From assembly GCF_900607235.1 (NCBI RefSeq), contig NZ_LR027851.1, forward strand, positions 186,001 to 250,000: a stretch of DNA of 64,000 bases. Direction: 5' to 3'. Positions 25,495 through 35,000 of this stretch are shown here, in pieces. The DNA is from Olivibacter jilunii. Its GTDB lineage: Bacteria > Bacteroidota > Bacteroidia > Sphingobacteriales > Sphingobacteriaceae. The first letter of the stretch is position 1, and every line of letters starts with the position of its first letter. The notes under the pieces are model-generated. The model was not told where the DNA came from. It ran no database searches and saw nothing but the letters and a program-made list of their open reading frames with translations. The position numbers were made by a program, and so were the translations under genes.

Positions 25495-26043
25495 TTAATT
25501 ACCATTGTAAGGAGCCGAAAACTTTCCATCAGTTACGGTTATGTATTCATCACCGCCGGATAGCCTTAATTTTCCCGAAAAGGTTCCTTTTACGCCCCAA
25601 TCTGTCAAGCTTGTGATGTTAAGTGTAAATTCGGTACCCGTGCTTCTGCCGCCACTATATACAGTGGTCCAAGTCTTTCCATCCTTAGCATGCTGTATAT
25701 AGTACTGACCATCCAGCTCTGGAGTGCTTCCACCAGCTACCGAATAGGTCTTTTCTTCTGCGCCCTCCGGTAAAACCAAATCAATACCAAAACCGGGAGA
25801 TGTCGCTGTATTCTCTTCTTCCCAGCCGCTAATTACCACAAAATGTATGGTTTCTTCAGCGGGTTTATCATTGGCATTTGCATGATAGTTAAAACGATGT
25901 TCTTTACCATTTAGCTTACAAATCAAGTATTTCTCTGCAGAATCACCAATATCGCCATCGCTTTTATTACAGGCGGACAGTCCAGCAAGTATAAATAGTG
26001 TGCATATTATAATGGAGAAGTTCGTTATTTTGTTTGTTTTCAT
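25495..26043 (-). CDS. Lipoprotein of unknown function
   Basis: From the Met at 26043, which fits a type-II signal (MKTNKITNFSIIICTLFILA, lipobox LSAC), the protein has about 182 residues. The mature chain is Gly/Ser/Thr rich with beta strands (YLICKLNGKEHRFNYHANAN, TVYSGGRSTGTEFTLNITSL, GTFSGKLRLSGGDEYITVTDG) and ends in N. It resembles small beta-sandwich surface or periplasmic lipoproteins found in Bacteroidota. The frame reaches back 43 codons to 26172, but that extension is not a signal. The gene ends 11 bases from the stop of the convergent cupin gene. Function unknown. Confidence 0.65.
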   Translation of the reverse strand: MKTNKITNFSIIICTLFILAGLSACNKSDGDIGDSAEKYLICKLNGKEHRFNYHANANDKPAEETIHFVVISGWEEENTATSPGFGIDLVLPEGAEEKTYSVAGGSTPELDGQYYIQHAKDGKTWTTVYSGGRSTGTEFTLNITSLTDWGVKGTFSGKLRLSGGDEYITVTDGKFSAPYNGN

Positions 26044-26172
26044 GAAAATACAATTTGGATCCTTTGACTTAGCCCAAAAATAGTTTCTAATAAAAGTAGA
26101 CGCAATCAATAAAAGCCAGCCTAAGATGAGCCTCGTACATAGATTAATATAAAGCGCAAATCTAAAGCGCAA

Positions 26173-26461
26173 ATCTAAAGAGACATTCTTATTAGATACA
26201 ATACCCGTAAATAAGTATTTTTAACTAACTATAAATAAGTACTAGATTGATTATAAGTTGATCCATAACAGATATAAAGGCCATGGTAAAACTCACGATT
26301 GCCAAAAAGGCAAAAGCAAAATGTTGCTACCAACATAAAAATTTACTTACTAACAGAACAACAGCTATTAAATGAGGTGAACAAAGAATTAGCAATTTTT
26401 GAAGGTAGTGATTAAATAAAAGCCTCGATTTTTTTCGGAGCTGTTGTTTGTTATTCTCTAA
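26173..26461. other. Gap without a gene
   Basis: About 290 bases. On the plus strand a short stretch reading NIKIYLLTEQQLLNEVNKELAI ends at about 26415 and may be a remnant; it has no start codon. Confidence 0.25.
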
Positions 26462-26583
26462 CCTTTCCAACGTCTCGTCGTTGAGCTAATCGGTTCACCT
26501 GTTTCAAGTAACGATCGTTACAACTATAACGAACTAACGGAAAAATTAACCAACGGAAGTTCCATACCAAAAGTTTTGCCTAA
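26462..26583 (+). pseudogene. Short open remnant of unknown origin
   Basis: An open plus-strand stretch without a start codon reads LIGSPVSSNDRYNYNELTEK then LTNGSSIPKVLP (26486-26581). The residue pattern is very protein-like. It continues in frame into the antisense of the kinase gene, so only the first ~40 codons can be real. I read it as the fragment of a lost gene. The family was not recognised. Confidence 0.35.
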
Positions 26584-27122
26584 TTTACGGTATTGGAGAT
26601 TATTTCAAATTGGTTCTCTTGGTCAGGCATTTGAAAGGTGCTCAGATATTTATTTAGGATTGACGTTGTAATTGGAAACGCTGCATTGGCCTCAAATCTT
26701 TTATTTCTACTTTTCAGTCTAGCCTTTATCGTTGAAATAGGAGTATTCATGTAAATAAGAAACCATTTTCCGTTGTTATTTTCTACTATTTGTTTAAAGC
26801 TATCACGCTTTGCTTTTTGCCAGAAGCTAAAGTCGACAACTACGTTTCGCTTGGATTTCAAGAGTTCTAAAAATTTGACAAACAATGCTTTGTCAGCTGA
26901 ATCTTGCAGTTTTTCATATTCTTCTTCGGCATAATCTATTCCAAATTTCCCATAGTTATTCCAAATCTCTTCGTCAATGGATAACCTATGAAAATTATAA
27001 CCCTCTAGCTTCTTTGCGAATGTCGTTTTTCCCGAGCCTGACAGTCCGCACATTAAAACAACTTTTGGCTCATGTTTACAGTTTAGAATGATATTGATTA
27101 CTTCACTTTCTGTAACTATCAT
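26580..27122 (-). CDS. P-loop kinase / AAA-type NTPase (zeta-toxin-like fold)
   Basis: A 180-residue protein with a Walker A motif, GLSGSGKTT at 26-34, preceded by a VVLMC strand. VVVDFSFWQKAKRD near 94-107 resembles the Walker B region of small P-loop kinases. TIKARLKSRNKRFEAN near 138-153 acts as the Arg-rich lid. This type phosphorylates small molecules, nucleotides or tRNA ends, and includes zeta-toxin-like and chloramphenicol-phosphotransferase-like proteins. No antitoxin is adjacent, so a stand-alone toxin is unlikely. Substrate unknown. Confidence 0.78.
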   Translation of the reverse strand: MIVTESEVINIILNCKHEPKVVLMCGLSGSGKTTFAKKLEGYNFHRLSIDEEIWNNYGKFGIDYAEEEYEKLQDSADKALFVKFLELLKSKRNVVVDFSFWQKAKRDSFKQIVENNNGKWFLIYMNTPISTIKARLKSRNKRFEANAAFPITTSILNKYLSTFQMPDQENQFEIISNTVN

Positions 27123-27176
27123 CTTTAACTCCTATTCGATACAATATTCATTATAATGGACACATTTTAATATGTT

Positions 27177-27201
27177 GCCGGCTCCTCACAAATAAGCCGG
27201 C
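27177..27201. terminator. GC-rich hairpin (weak terminator candidate)
   Basis: GCCGGC at 27177-27182 and again at 27196-27201 are self-complementary and can pair around a 13-base loop; GTCTTTCTT follows on the plus strand. It lies upstream of the minus-strand kinase gene, so its role is unclear. Confidence 0.35.
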
Positions 27202-27319
27202 GTCTTTCTTATAAAATTCTAGTCAAAATTAACCAAATCTAACAGAAGATCAGCTTAAATAACTGTTGAGGTTGAGCGGATATCACGCTTTGACTGCCGT
27301 TTTTTAAAATAGCCCTCCA

Positions 27320-27583
27320 TTAAAACCAATACCTATTCATCTCGTTTAAGAATCTATTGTCTTCAATAGGATATTTAGAACTCAAAACAGCATCTATCCC
27401 ACATTTCGGACAGATCGCGGTTTCGCCGTTAATATCATTGATCCATTCGAAAATCTCAGATGGAGGGTATGTCTTTTTACAATAAAAACAGCCACATAAT
27501 TTGCTGCTTAATATTTCTTGTCTATGCGAAGAACTGCCTTTGTGCGCAATTTTTAAATAACTGATATGATAAGTCTCTTTCAT
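27320..27583 (-). CDS. Small zinc-ribbon-like cytoplasmic protein
   Basis: The 87-residue protein has two Cys clusters, LCGCFYCKKTYPPSE (Cys 30, 32, 35) and AICPKCGIDAV (Cys 58, 61), the pattern of a treble-clef or zinc-ribbon knuckle. The ends are short helices (EILSSKLC, IEDNRFLNEMNRYWF). This matches a group annotated simply as 'cytoplasmic protein' in many bacteria, with the invariant CGCFYC and CPxCGxDxVL motifs. Function unknown. It starts 16 bases after the macro-domain remnant on the same strand, so the two form an operon remnant. Confidence 0.75.
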   Translation of the reverse strand: MKETYHISYLKIAHKGSSSHRQEILSSKLCGCFYCKKTYPPSEIFEWINDINGETAICPKCGIDAVLSSKYPIEDNRFLNEMNRYWF

Positions 27584-27599
27584 TGATTTCTTTGGAAAG

Positions 27600-28106
27600 T
27601 TATATCAGCTCCTCATAAATCCAATAATTCTCCTCATCATAACATACAAACGTTACTTTAATCTCTGCGCTACTGAAGTTGAGAAATTCCTTGACGGTAT
27701 CAATTGCGATTTCGGCAGCCCGATCTTTGGGAAATCGATAGACACCTGTACTAATATTCGGAAAAGCGATCGACTGGAGCTGATGTTCAACCGCTAATGC
27801 CAAACTGCTTCTGTAAGCTGAGGCGAGCAGCGCTTCTTCATTGTTTTTGCCCCCATTCCAAGTTGGACCTACTGTATGAATCACAAATTTCGCCGGGAGA
27901 TTACCACCCGTAGTGATAACGGCTTCGCCCACCATACAGCCTCCTTATTTTGCACGGATGCGCTGGCATTCTTCCAATATCGCTGGGCCACCCGCACGAT
28001 GGATAGCTCCGTCAACGCCACCACCACCGAGCAAGGATGAATTAGCCGCGTTTACAATGGCATCCACCTCAAGTTTTGTAATATCTCCTTTTAAAAGCTC
28101 TATCAT
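27600..28106 (-). pseudogene. Macro-domain (O-acetyl-ADP-ribose deacetylase type) gene split by a nonsense codon
   Basis: Read through, the frame gives a 168-residue single macro domain: [38 protein letters not shown] at 19-36, [17 protein letters not shown] and [14 protein letters not shown]. This is the full ADP-ribose-binding and deacetylase signature. Codon 54 is TAA (27945-27947) where the family has Gln (usually Q-G-G-C), a single C-to-T change. The second half restarts at the ATG at 27935. Just before it lies TAAGGAGG, which contains the stop codon and forms a perfect ribosome-binding site. The second piece of 111 residues could still be made. Either a pseudogene, a split protein, or a sequencing error. 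Confidence 0.8.
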
Positions 28107-28203
28107 ATATATACAAAGGTGCTATTATTTTGTATACTTAATTATTTATTAAAGAAGTCCTTTTTGTAGTAAACCATTTTCTTTTTAAAAAGTTGATATA
28201 TTT

Positions 28204-28312
28204 CTATGAAGAAGCCTTCATCAACTCTTCATAAGTAATCTCTCCTAAGGTAGATCTTTGCAGCGCTACCGCTAAAGTATTTACCCTGTTATGGCGCTCT
28301 CGGCAATAGTGC
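28204..28312 (-). pseudogene. Decayed 3' tail of an SGNH/sialate esterase gene
   Basis: The minus strand reads HNRVNTLA, then STLGEITYEELMKASS and a stop. This matches the C-terminus of the intact esterase at 51165-52001 (HNRVNTLA...TLGAITYEELMKTFS) with a three-codon gap. DNA similarity continues just past the stop. It is a duplicated fragment, not a gene. Upstream of it the frame carries on into antisense of the nuclease remnant. Confidence 0.75.
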
Positions 28313-28510
28313 AAATATGCAAAGCAAGCTCGAAAGATGGATATGAAATATGACTTTGACGAAAGCCGAATCCGTATTGAATATGCTAGTTCGATCGGAA
28401 AACTCGAACAAGAGGCCAGATTAAATAGGGTAGGACTATGGCATGACCATAATCCCATTGCACCGTGGAAATGGCGTAAGCCGAAAACAGTAGTTGGTAA
28501 TCCTAATTAA
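28310..28510 (+). pseudogene. 3' remnant of a thermonuclease (SNase-like) gene
   Basis: An open plus-strand stretch begins after a TAG at 28307-28309, has an ATG at 28337, and ends with TAA at 28508-28510. It encodes about 66 residues including KLEQEARLNRVGLWHDHNPI and APWKWRKPK. The A-R-x-x-x-x-G-L-W-x-D-x-N-P-x-x-P-W-x-W-R pattern is the hallmark of the C-terminus of SNase-family nucleases. The catalytic N-terminal half is missing: the sequence breaks where the esterase tail begins. It cannot encode an active nuclease. Confidence 0.7.
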
Positions 28511-28527
28511 ACAAAGCGACATGGATC

Positions 28528-29883
28528 TTATTCTTTTACACCCCACTCTTTTGGTGCTACAAATCCCTTTCTGCCCTGCCCATAGGGAGGAACTTGTTTC
28601 GAACTTTTGATCGAATTATACATTTCTAATTTTGTTTTTAAATCTTTATAAATAGCGGTTTCTGTATCTTTTAAATCTTTTATTTCCCCTATATCTCGGG
28701 ATATATTAAATAAAACATCCTTTTGTAATTTCATTCTTGAGTTGTTACCAGCTTCTATTAATTTCCAATTACTGTTTACCAGCGCTCCCTCCCCAAGGTA
28801 AAAATCTCGCTGTATGCCTGATTTGCTTCCATTTAATACCGGGTATATGCTTATTCCGTCCAGCGGGTTCTCGGGTGCTTCTGTAATTCCGGCTATATCC
28901 AGCAAGGTTGGTAAAACGTCTACATACCCGGTTACGTGCTCCATAGTCTTTCCTCCTTTTAACTTTGCAGGCCATTTTATAATGGCCGGTGCCCTTACGC
29001 CGCCTTCCCATTCGGTAAATTTAGACCCTTTCAGTTCTCCGGATGACCCGGGAGAATCCGGGGCATACCCGTTGTCACTAAAGAAAAGAACGATGGTGTT
29101 ATCTTCTATGTTCAATGTTTTCAATATTTCTAAGACCTTCCCAATGTTCCCATCTAAACTCCTGACCATGGCTGCATAAGTTTGCTTTTTAAGATCGTCT
29201 TCTCCGCGAGGTTTTAATAGGCCTTCTTCTTTTGCTTGAAACGGCCCATGAGGCGCATTAAAAGCCAAGTACATAAAGAATGGGTTTTCCTCCTGACTGT
29301 ACTGCCTAATCCTTTTTACCGCCTCATCCGCAAGTAAGTCTGTCGCGTAACCTTCATCATAGCTTGAATTAAAATCATTATGCCAATCTAATTCGCCCTC
29401 TCGTTTATGCGTAAAATAATCGATCGCTCCATTTAAATGACCATAGAAATGGGTGAAGCCCCTATGTAAGGGATGATATTTTAAGGAGGCATGTCCCAGA
29501 TGCCATTTTCCGATAATTGCCCTGTTCTTATAACCTGCTTTAGCCAGATATTCGGGCAAAAAGGTCTCGTCAGTGTTCACGCCAAATTTAGACCAGGGTG
29601 GAATAACGGTTTCTCTTAAACCAAACCTGTCCGGATAACGACCGGTCATCAGTCCGGCACGGGTAGGAGAGCAGACTGCCGCCGTATAGAATCGGTTTAA
29701 GCGAATTCCGTCTTTTGCTAACTGATCGATTACAGGGGTTTTGATGGTGCCGCCCAGATATCCTAAATCTCCCCATCCCAGATCATCTGCCAGAATAATT
29801 AGAATATTAGGTTTTTTCGATTGCGCCATAAGCAGGATGACGTGCATGCATAGCAATACGATTAGTAATGTTATTCTTTTCAT
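28528..29883 (-). CDS. Type I sulfatase (formylglycine-dependent)
   Basis: The protein of about 451 residues has a signal peptide (MKRITLLIVLLCMHVILLMA). ILADDLGWGDLGYLGG is near 30-45, where the two Asp (33, 34) bind calcium. CSPTRAGLMTGR at 71-82 is the C-x-P-x-R sulfatase signature whose Cys is converted to formylglycine. IIGKWHLG and FFSDNGYAPDSPGSSG complete the active site. It hydrolyses sulfate esters, probably from a glycan or small molecule. No sulfatase-maturing enzyme or glycosidase is in the window, so the substrate is unknown. I chose the Met at 29883 over 29901 because it gives the better signal peptide. Confidence 0.9.
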   Translation of the reverse strand: MKRITLLIVLLCMHVILLMAQSKKPNILIILADDLGWGDLGYLGGTIKTPVIDQLAKDGIRLNRFYTAAVCSPTRAGLMTGRYPDRFGLRETVIPPWSKFGVNTDETFLPEYLAKAGYKNRAIIGKWHLGHASLKYHPLHRGFTHFYGHLNGAIDYFTHKREGELDWHNDFNSSYDEGYATDLLADEAVKRIRQYSQEENPFFMYLAFNAPHGPFQAKEEGLLKPRGEDDLKKQTYAAMVRSLDGNIGKVLEILKTLNIEDNTIVLFFSDNGYAPDSPGSSGELKGSKFTEWEGGVRAPAIIKWPAKLKGGKTMEHVTGYVDVLPTLLDIAGITEAPENPLDGISIYPVLNGSKSGIQRDFYLGEGALVNSNWKLIEAGNNSRMKLQKDVLFNISRDIGEIKDLKDTETAIYKDLKTKLEMYNSIKSSKQVPPYGQGRKGFVAPKEWGVKE

Positions 29884-29975
29884 ATGATCTGACTTAAGCA
29901 AATACTATTTCAGTTTTCCTTCTTTATCTACTTTAAAAGTAGAGAAAAGTGGAATGAATTGCTAATTTTAAATAA

Positions 29976-30064
29976 GAGGAAAAACCGATGAGGAGGCTGC
30001 AGAAATCGAGGAGGTATCCGTTGACTTCATTCAAGTCCGTGCAGATTTAGCAAAGAAGAACTGA
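29976..30064 (+). pseudogene. Decayed C-terminal tail, repeat of the one at 61.7 kb
   Basis: The plus strand reads TDEEAAEIEEVSVDFIQVRA then DLAKKN and a stop at 30062-30064. The tail at 61681-61856 has SDEKAAEIAKVSIDFVQKVR then ADLAKKKH. Similarity continues after the stop (ATTCCATTAATAGAT). Both are ends of the same gene family, probably an Rpn-type PD-(D/E)XK nuclease/transposase-like protein, judging from the EGKAEG-type linker seen in the other copy. Confidence 0.5.
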
Positions 30065-30279
30065 ACAAAATTCCATTAATAGATAAAAAGCCATCTCCTT
30101 TACTATCTGCAAGTCGTTTTCGATGGCCTGTATCAACAATAATCGATATTAAAATGTAAAAAAAGAAAACAGATTTGTTGCTTTTATAAGGCAATTAAAT
30201 TAAATTCGTGTCAACTAACCGATAAAAACCCCGTTAAACTGACTAAAAGATATGTTTTTAAAAGAAATATTCCATTTTT

Positions 30280-30867
30280 ATGTCAGTAAACAAGAAAATG
30301 TCGGACATCGATATCTTCCTAAAACTAAAATCGGGCAATACTAAAGCTTTCGAGCTGATTTATCATAAATATTGGTCCGCACTTTTTGATCAAGCCTATA
30401 AAAGATTTGCTGACGAAGAAATTGTTAAAGAATTCATACAGGAATTGTTTACAGAATTGTGGCAGAATAGAGAGGTAATACAAATTCATACCTCCCTTTC
30501 GTCATATTTACACCAGGCCTTAAAATTTAAAATATACAACTACTACAAATCACAGCAGGTACAAGACCGTTATAGACAATTCATCTATAAGCATCATGGG
30601 CCCCATTCAACAAACAATTTAACAGAAGAGCGGATAAATTACATCGACCTACATCAAGCCTTAAAAAAAAGTATTGAAAAATTACCTAATCAAACCAGGC
30701 GTGCCTATAAATTAAAGCAGGAAGGCGGGTTAACCTATCCTGAAATTGCTGCTGTTCTAAAAATATCAACCAGTACTGTAGAAAAACATATTATCAAAGC
30801 ACTTAAAGTAATCAGGAAGGAGCTTAAACACTTCATTTGGCTATTATTTACCATCTTGTTAAAATAA
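30280..30867 (+). CDS. ECF RNA polymerase sigma factor (Bacteroidota SusCD type)
   Basis: A 195-residue sigma-70 ECF factor. Region 2 is FLKLKSGNTKAFELIYHKYW near 13-32 with VKEFIQELFTELWQNRE near 51-67. Region 4 is LPNQTRRAYKLKQEGGLTYPEIAAVLKISTSTVEKHIIKALKVI near 133-176, with the helix-turn-helix TYPEIAAVLKISTSTVEKHI. It starts the sigma-FecR-SusC-SusD locus. The FecR anti-sigma gene begins 62 bases after its end. Activity should be switched on when the SusC/TonB receptor binds its ligand and signals through FecR. Confidence 0.93.
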   Translation: MSVNKKMSDIDIFLKLKSGNTKAFELIYHKYWSALFDQAYKRFADEEIVKEFIQELFTELWQNREVIQIHTSLSSYLHQALKFKIYNYYKSQQVQDRYRQFIYKHHGPHSTNNLTEERINYIDLHQALKKSIEKLPNQTRRAYKLKQEGGLTYPEIAAVLKISTSTVEKHIIKALKVIRKELKHFIWLLFTILLK

Positions 30868-30929
30868 TCGAAAAAAAAGTAGAGGTACTATGCCTGTTAA
30901 ATTTACTATTAATTGTATTTACATCCCGA

Positions 30930-31868
30930 ATGGATCAAAATAACATACATAGAGCAGAAGAAAACCAGATGTCCCGGCGTTTTGAAGCTTGGTATAATGC
31001 AGCAGATCACTGTAAAGCATATACCGAAACACTTTCTGCACAAACAAAGCAAGCGCTTGGCAATGATATGTTATTCCAGATCAAAACACGCGCAAATATA
31101 TCGTCGCCGAAGAAGTATAAACCTTCGAATCAAATGCTTTGGTGTGCCGCTACTGTTATTTTATTATTTGCGGTCTTTGTATTCTTACAAAAAGGTCCTA
31201 CCATAACATATACAACAGGCTATGGCGAGATCAAAATGATTCATTTACCCGACGGATCGCAAGTAAAATTAAATGGCCATTCCCGTTTATATTATCGTAA
31301 AAGAAATTTTAACGCCCACCGGGAAGTTTGGTTAAATGGTGAGGCAAGCTTTGTTGTTGTACATAAGCAAAACAATCAACGGTTTAGCGTACATGTATCC
31401 GACAGCACCTCTATTGAGGTCCTAGGCACAGAATTCAATGTGCAAAATAGAAACCAAACTTTGATAGCATTACGCGAAGGTAAAATCAATTTTCGATGTA
31501 TTAGTAAACAAGACAGTTATAAAATCGAGATGCAACCGGGGCAGCATTTTATGCTGGCTAAAAACAGTCGTGATTATCAGCTGAAAAACGATGTTGCCAT
31601 CGATGTGTTTTTTCTTTGGCAAAAGCACAAGCTATTACTTAGCAACAGCACACTTAACGAAGTGATTTCCGTATTAAAAGCAACTCAAGGTGTAGAAATC
31701 GTCCTAAAAGATGACAGGTTACTAAAGAGAGATGCTTCAGGATCTATGCCCTTAAATGTGGATATTGAAGAGATGATTTCTAACATTGCATTATTATACG
31801 ATCTGGATATTAAGAGAAAGAATAATCGATTCTTATTTCAGTCTAAGCAACACATTACACACCAATAG
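30930..31868 (+). CDS. FecR-type anti-sigma factor
   Basis: From the Met at 30930 (MDQNNIHRAEENQMSRRFEAW) the protein has about 312 residues. A cytoplasmic N-terminal region is followed by one transmembrane helix (MLWCAATVILLFAVFVFLQK, about residues 70-89) and a periplasmic FecR domain with ITYTTGYGEIKMIHLPDGSQVKLNGHSRLYY. A C-terminal STN-interacting region (LLLSNSTLNEVISVLKATQGVEIVL) follows. It holds the sigma factor until the TonB-dependent receptor signals. The frame opens at 30837, but the upstream part has no family similarity. Confidence 0.93.
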   Translation: MDQNNIHRAEENQMSRRFEAWYNAADHCKAYTETLSAQTKQALGNDMLFQIKTRANISSPKKYKPSNQMLWCAATVILLFAVFVFLQKGPTITYTTGYGEIKMIHLPDGSQVKLNGHSRLYYRKRNFNAHREVWLNGEASFVVVHKQNNQRFSVHVSDSTSIEVLGTEFNVQNRNQTLIALREGKINFRCISKQDSYKIEMQPGQHFMLAKNSRDYQLKNDVAIDVFFLWQKHKLLLSNSTLNEVISVLKATQGVEIVLKDDRLLKRDASGSMPLNVDIEEMISNIALLYDLDIKRKNNRFLFQSKQHITHQ

Positions 31869-32079
31869 GAGTCGATAAAAGCCATCATTATTGCAAAAAG
31901 CTACACGCATTTTTGTGCGTAACGGCTCTTTATTGTCTTTTTTTAACATTCAAACCCACAAACATGAGATCATTACTAATCAACATCATTATGCGCTGCT
32001 AAGCCAATCGTCTACTTAGCAACAGAACAGGTAAGATTGACCTTGTACTACCCAAATCAGTAATATCTATTTCTGGTTA
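31869..32079. other. Intergenic region before susC
   Basis: About 210 bases. A weak hairpin (ACGCA/TGCGT near 31907-31921) and a T-rich tract lie after fecR. A 12-codon leader-like ORF (MRSLLINIIMRC, 31964-32002) follows. No strong promoter could be fixed; the sigma-dependent start is probably here. Confidence 0.35.
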
Positions 32080-35000
32080 ATGAAACCGTTTTGCCTTTTA
32101 ACAAACAATCCTAAAACAATTATTATGGCTCGTAAAATTCTAAAAATCATATGTCTAACAATGGTATTGAGTGTGTTTATGCCTCCAAAGCTCATAAAAT
32201 TGATGGCAGCTAGTTCTGAATCCTTCAGCCCTTCTTTTCAAACGGTGAGTCTCGAGGAGGCTTTAAAAAAGCTGGAAGAAAAGTTCCATGTCTCCATTGC
32301 ATATCGTAGCGGATTATTAAAAAATAATCAGATCGATATGTCCGTACTTCAGCATGCATCCACTATCGAAGCAGCCTTATCGAGCGCATTAGCAGACCGA
32401 AAGCTAAGCTTCAAGAAGAACAATGATCGGTTTTTCGTCATTATCGAAAAAAATATACCGAGCGAGATAGCTGCCGCACAATCAAAGCCGGTAAATGTAC
32501 AACAGCGAAGCGTACGTGGTGTAGTGACAGACGAGCAGGGGCAACCCATTCCATTTGCAGCAGTGAAAATAAAGGGCACTACCTTGGTAACGAGTACAAA
32601 CGAAAAAGGCCAATTTGTTATTAATAATTTACCCCCTGATGCAATTTTAATCATTACCTATATGGGATACAGACCAACGGAAGTGCCTGTGTCCGGTAAA
32701 GCCGAGGTAAACCTACAAATGGAACCGGTAGCTGCGGAGTTAAATGAGGTAGTGGTAGTAGGTTACGGTGTACAGCGAAAAGAAGAATTTACAGGTTCTG
32801 CAACCCGCATAGGAGGAGAAAAACTGGCCGATCAACCCGTTCAAAGTTTCGACCAGGCATTGGCCGGCAGGGCATCGGGTGTCAATATAGCGCAACCTAA
32901 TGGTGTATTAAACAATGCTCCCGTTATCCGTATCAGAGGTGTTAACTCCATTTCTCAAAGTTCTTATCCACTTATTGTGGTGGATGGAATTCCGATCAAT
33001 GCAGGAGAAAGTGTCTCATCGAATGCCAATGTTACTAATAACCCTTTAGGAGATATCAATCCGGCGGATATCGAATCGGTTAATATATTAAAAGATGCGG
33101 CCTCCACTTCCATTTATGGTTCCAGAGGTGCCGCAGGTGTCATGATCATTACCACTAAAAGAGGTAAAACCGGCAAGGCACGCGTAAATTATGAGGGATG
33201 GACGGGCATATCCAACCCGGTAAGACTGCCAACAATGCTTAATGCTGCTCAATTTATGGAGATAAAAAACGAAGCTGTACTGAATTCAAAGATTTTAAGT
33301 GGGAACGCTGATAACGACAATGTCGCGAGTGCGTATTTCTTCCCCACTTATAAGGAGGATGGATCATTAGTGGACACACGCTGGTATGATGAAACTTATC
33401 GCACCGGTTTTTCCCATAATCATAGTCTTAATGTGACCGGGGGTTCAGAGGATACCAAATATTTCTTTTCTACCAATTACTCAGATCAAAAAGGCTTTAT
33501 CCGAAATAACGAATTTGACAGAATTGGCGTGCGTTTCAATGTAGATCATAATTTAACGAACTGGTTAAAACTAACAGGAGGAGCTAATTATACGCGCAGT
33601 AATAATCAATCTCCCAACACGGGATCACTCCGGGGAAACGCTTTCTTACTCACCGGTATTGCTCGTTTAGCTTGGCTAACGGCTCCCAATGTTAGTCCGT
33701 ATAATCCCGATGGCACTTACAATATAGCTAGCAGTACCAATTCGATGGGGATGGGAAACAATACAGTAGTTAGTAATTTCTATAATCCTACCGCCTTATT
33801 GGGTTTGAACCGATACGATGCACAGAATGATCATATTATTGGAAATGTGGGAGCTACGGTAACCTTGTTGAAAGGCTTAGATTTCAAAACAAGTTATGCA
33901 TTGGATTGGACTAAAGTGGAAAACAAAACATTCGAAAGTGCCCTACACGGACCAGGTTTTACCCCTCAAGGTAATGCTGTCAACACAATTAACAATATCA
34001 ACACCTGGAATTGGAGCAATACGATGTCCTTCAGGAGAGCTTTTGGTCAGCACAACCTTTCCTTATTAGGTGGCTATGAAGTGCAGCATTTTTATTTCAA
34101 TCGATGGGGTGCTACCCGTACACAGGTATCCGATGAGTATTATGAAAATTTTGAGGGAAGCTATGGACGTATTATACCCTTTGGAAGTATGCTAGATGCC
34201 GAATCTTCGTTGATCTCTTATATTTCGAGGATAAACTATGATTTCGACAAGCGTTATTTTTTAACGATCAACTTCCGAAGAGATGGTAATTCCATACTCG
34301 GAGAAAAAACAAAATTCGGAAATTTCGGCGGGGCTTCCATTGGCTGGACACTTTCAGAGGAGAATTTCTATAAAGGGTCTTCTCTAGCGGAAACCTTAAA
34401 CAGTATAAAATTGCGTGGTAGTTGGGGGCGGGTAGGAAATGCCAATAATCCAAACAAGTTTGCCTCGCTCAATCTTTATGAATCGGCCCTGTATGGAGAT
34501 GCGCCTATGTTGAACTACTATCAAGCCGGAAATAGCGGTTTGGAGTGGGAAACCAGTGATCAGACCAATATTGGGGCGGACTTAGGTTTTTTCAACGACC
34601 GTTTGCAAGTAGAAATGACTTATTTCTATAATAACGTAAATGGATTAATTCTCAATGCTCCGCAAACGCCGTCGAAAGGAATACCCAATAACGGCATTAT
34701 GTTAAATGTTGGCTCTATGTACAATCGCGGATTTGAATTCACCTTCAATGCCCGTGTTTTAGAACAAAACGGTTTTACCTGGAATTCATCGTTTAACTTT
34801 ACAACGATTAAAAACCGCGTTACAGCCCTAGCAGAAGGTAATGCCGACATCGTTGGCTCTACCAGTACGGCGGCAGAAGCCACTAATATTACCCGGGTTG
34901 GCTATTCCGTTGGAAGTTTATATGGAGCCAAAACGGATGGTGTAAATCCCGAAACAGGACAGCGTATTTTCATCAACCGCGCCGGCGAGCGGGTGCAATA

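Noticed and set aside
27913-28152. Plus-strand ORF over the macro-domain gene
   Set aside because: It is antisense to the split macro-domain gene.
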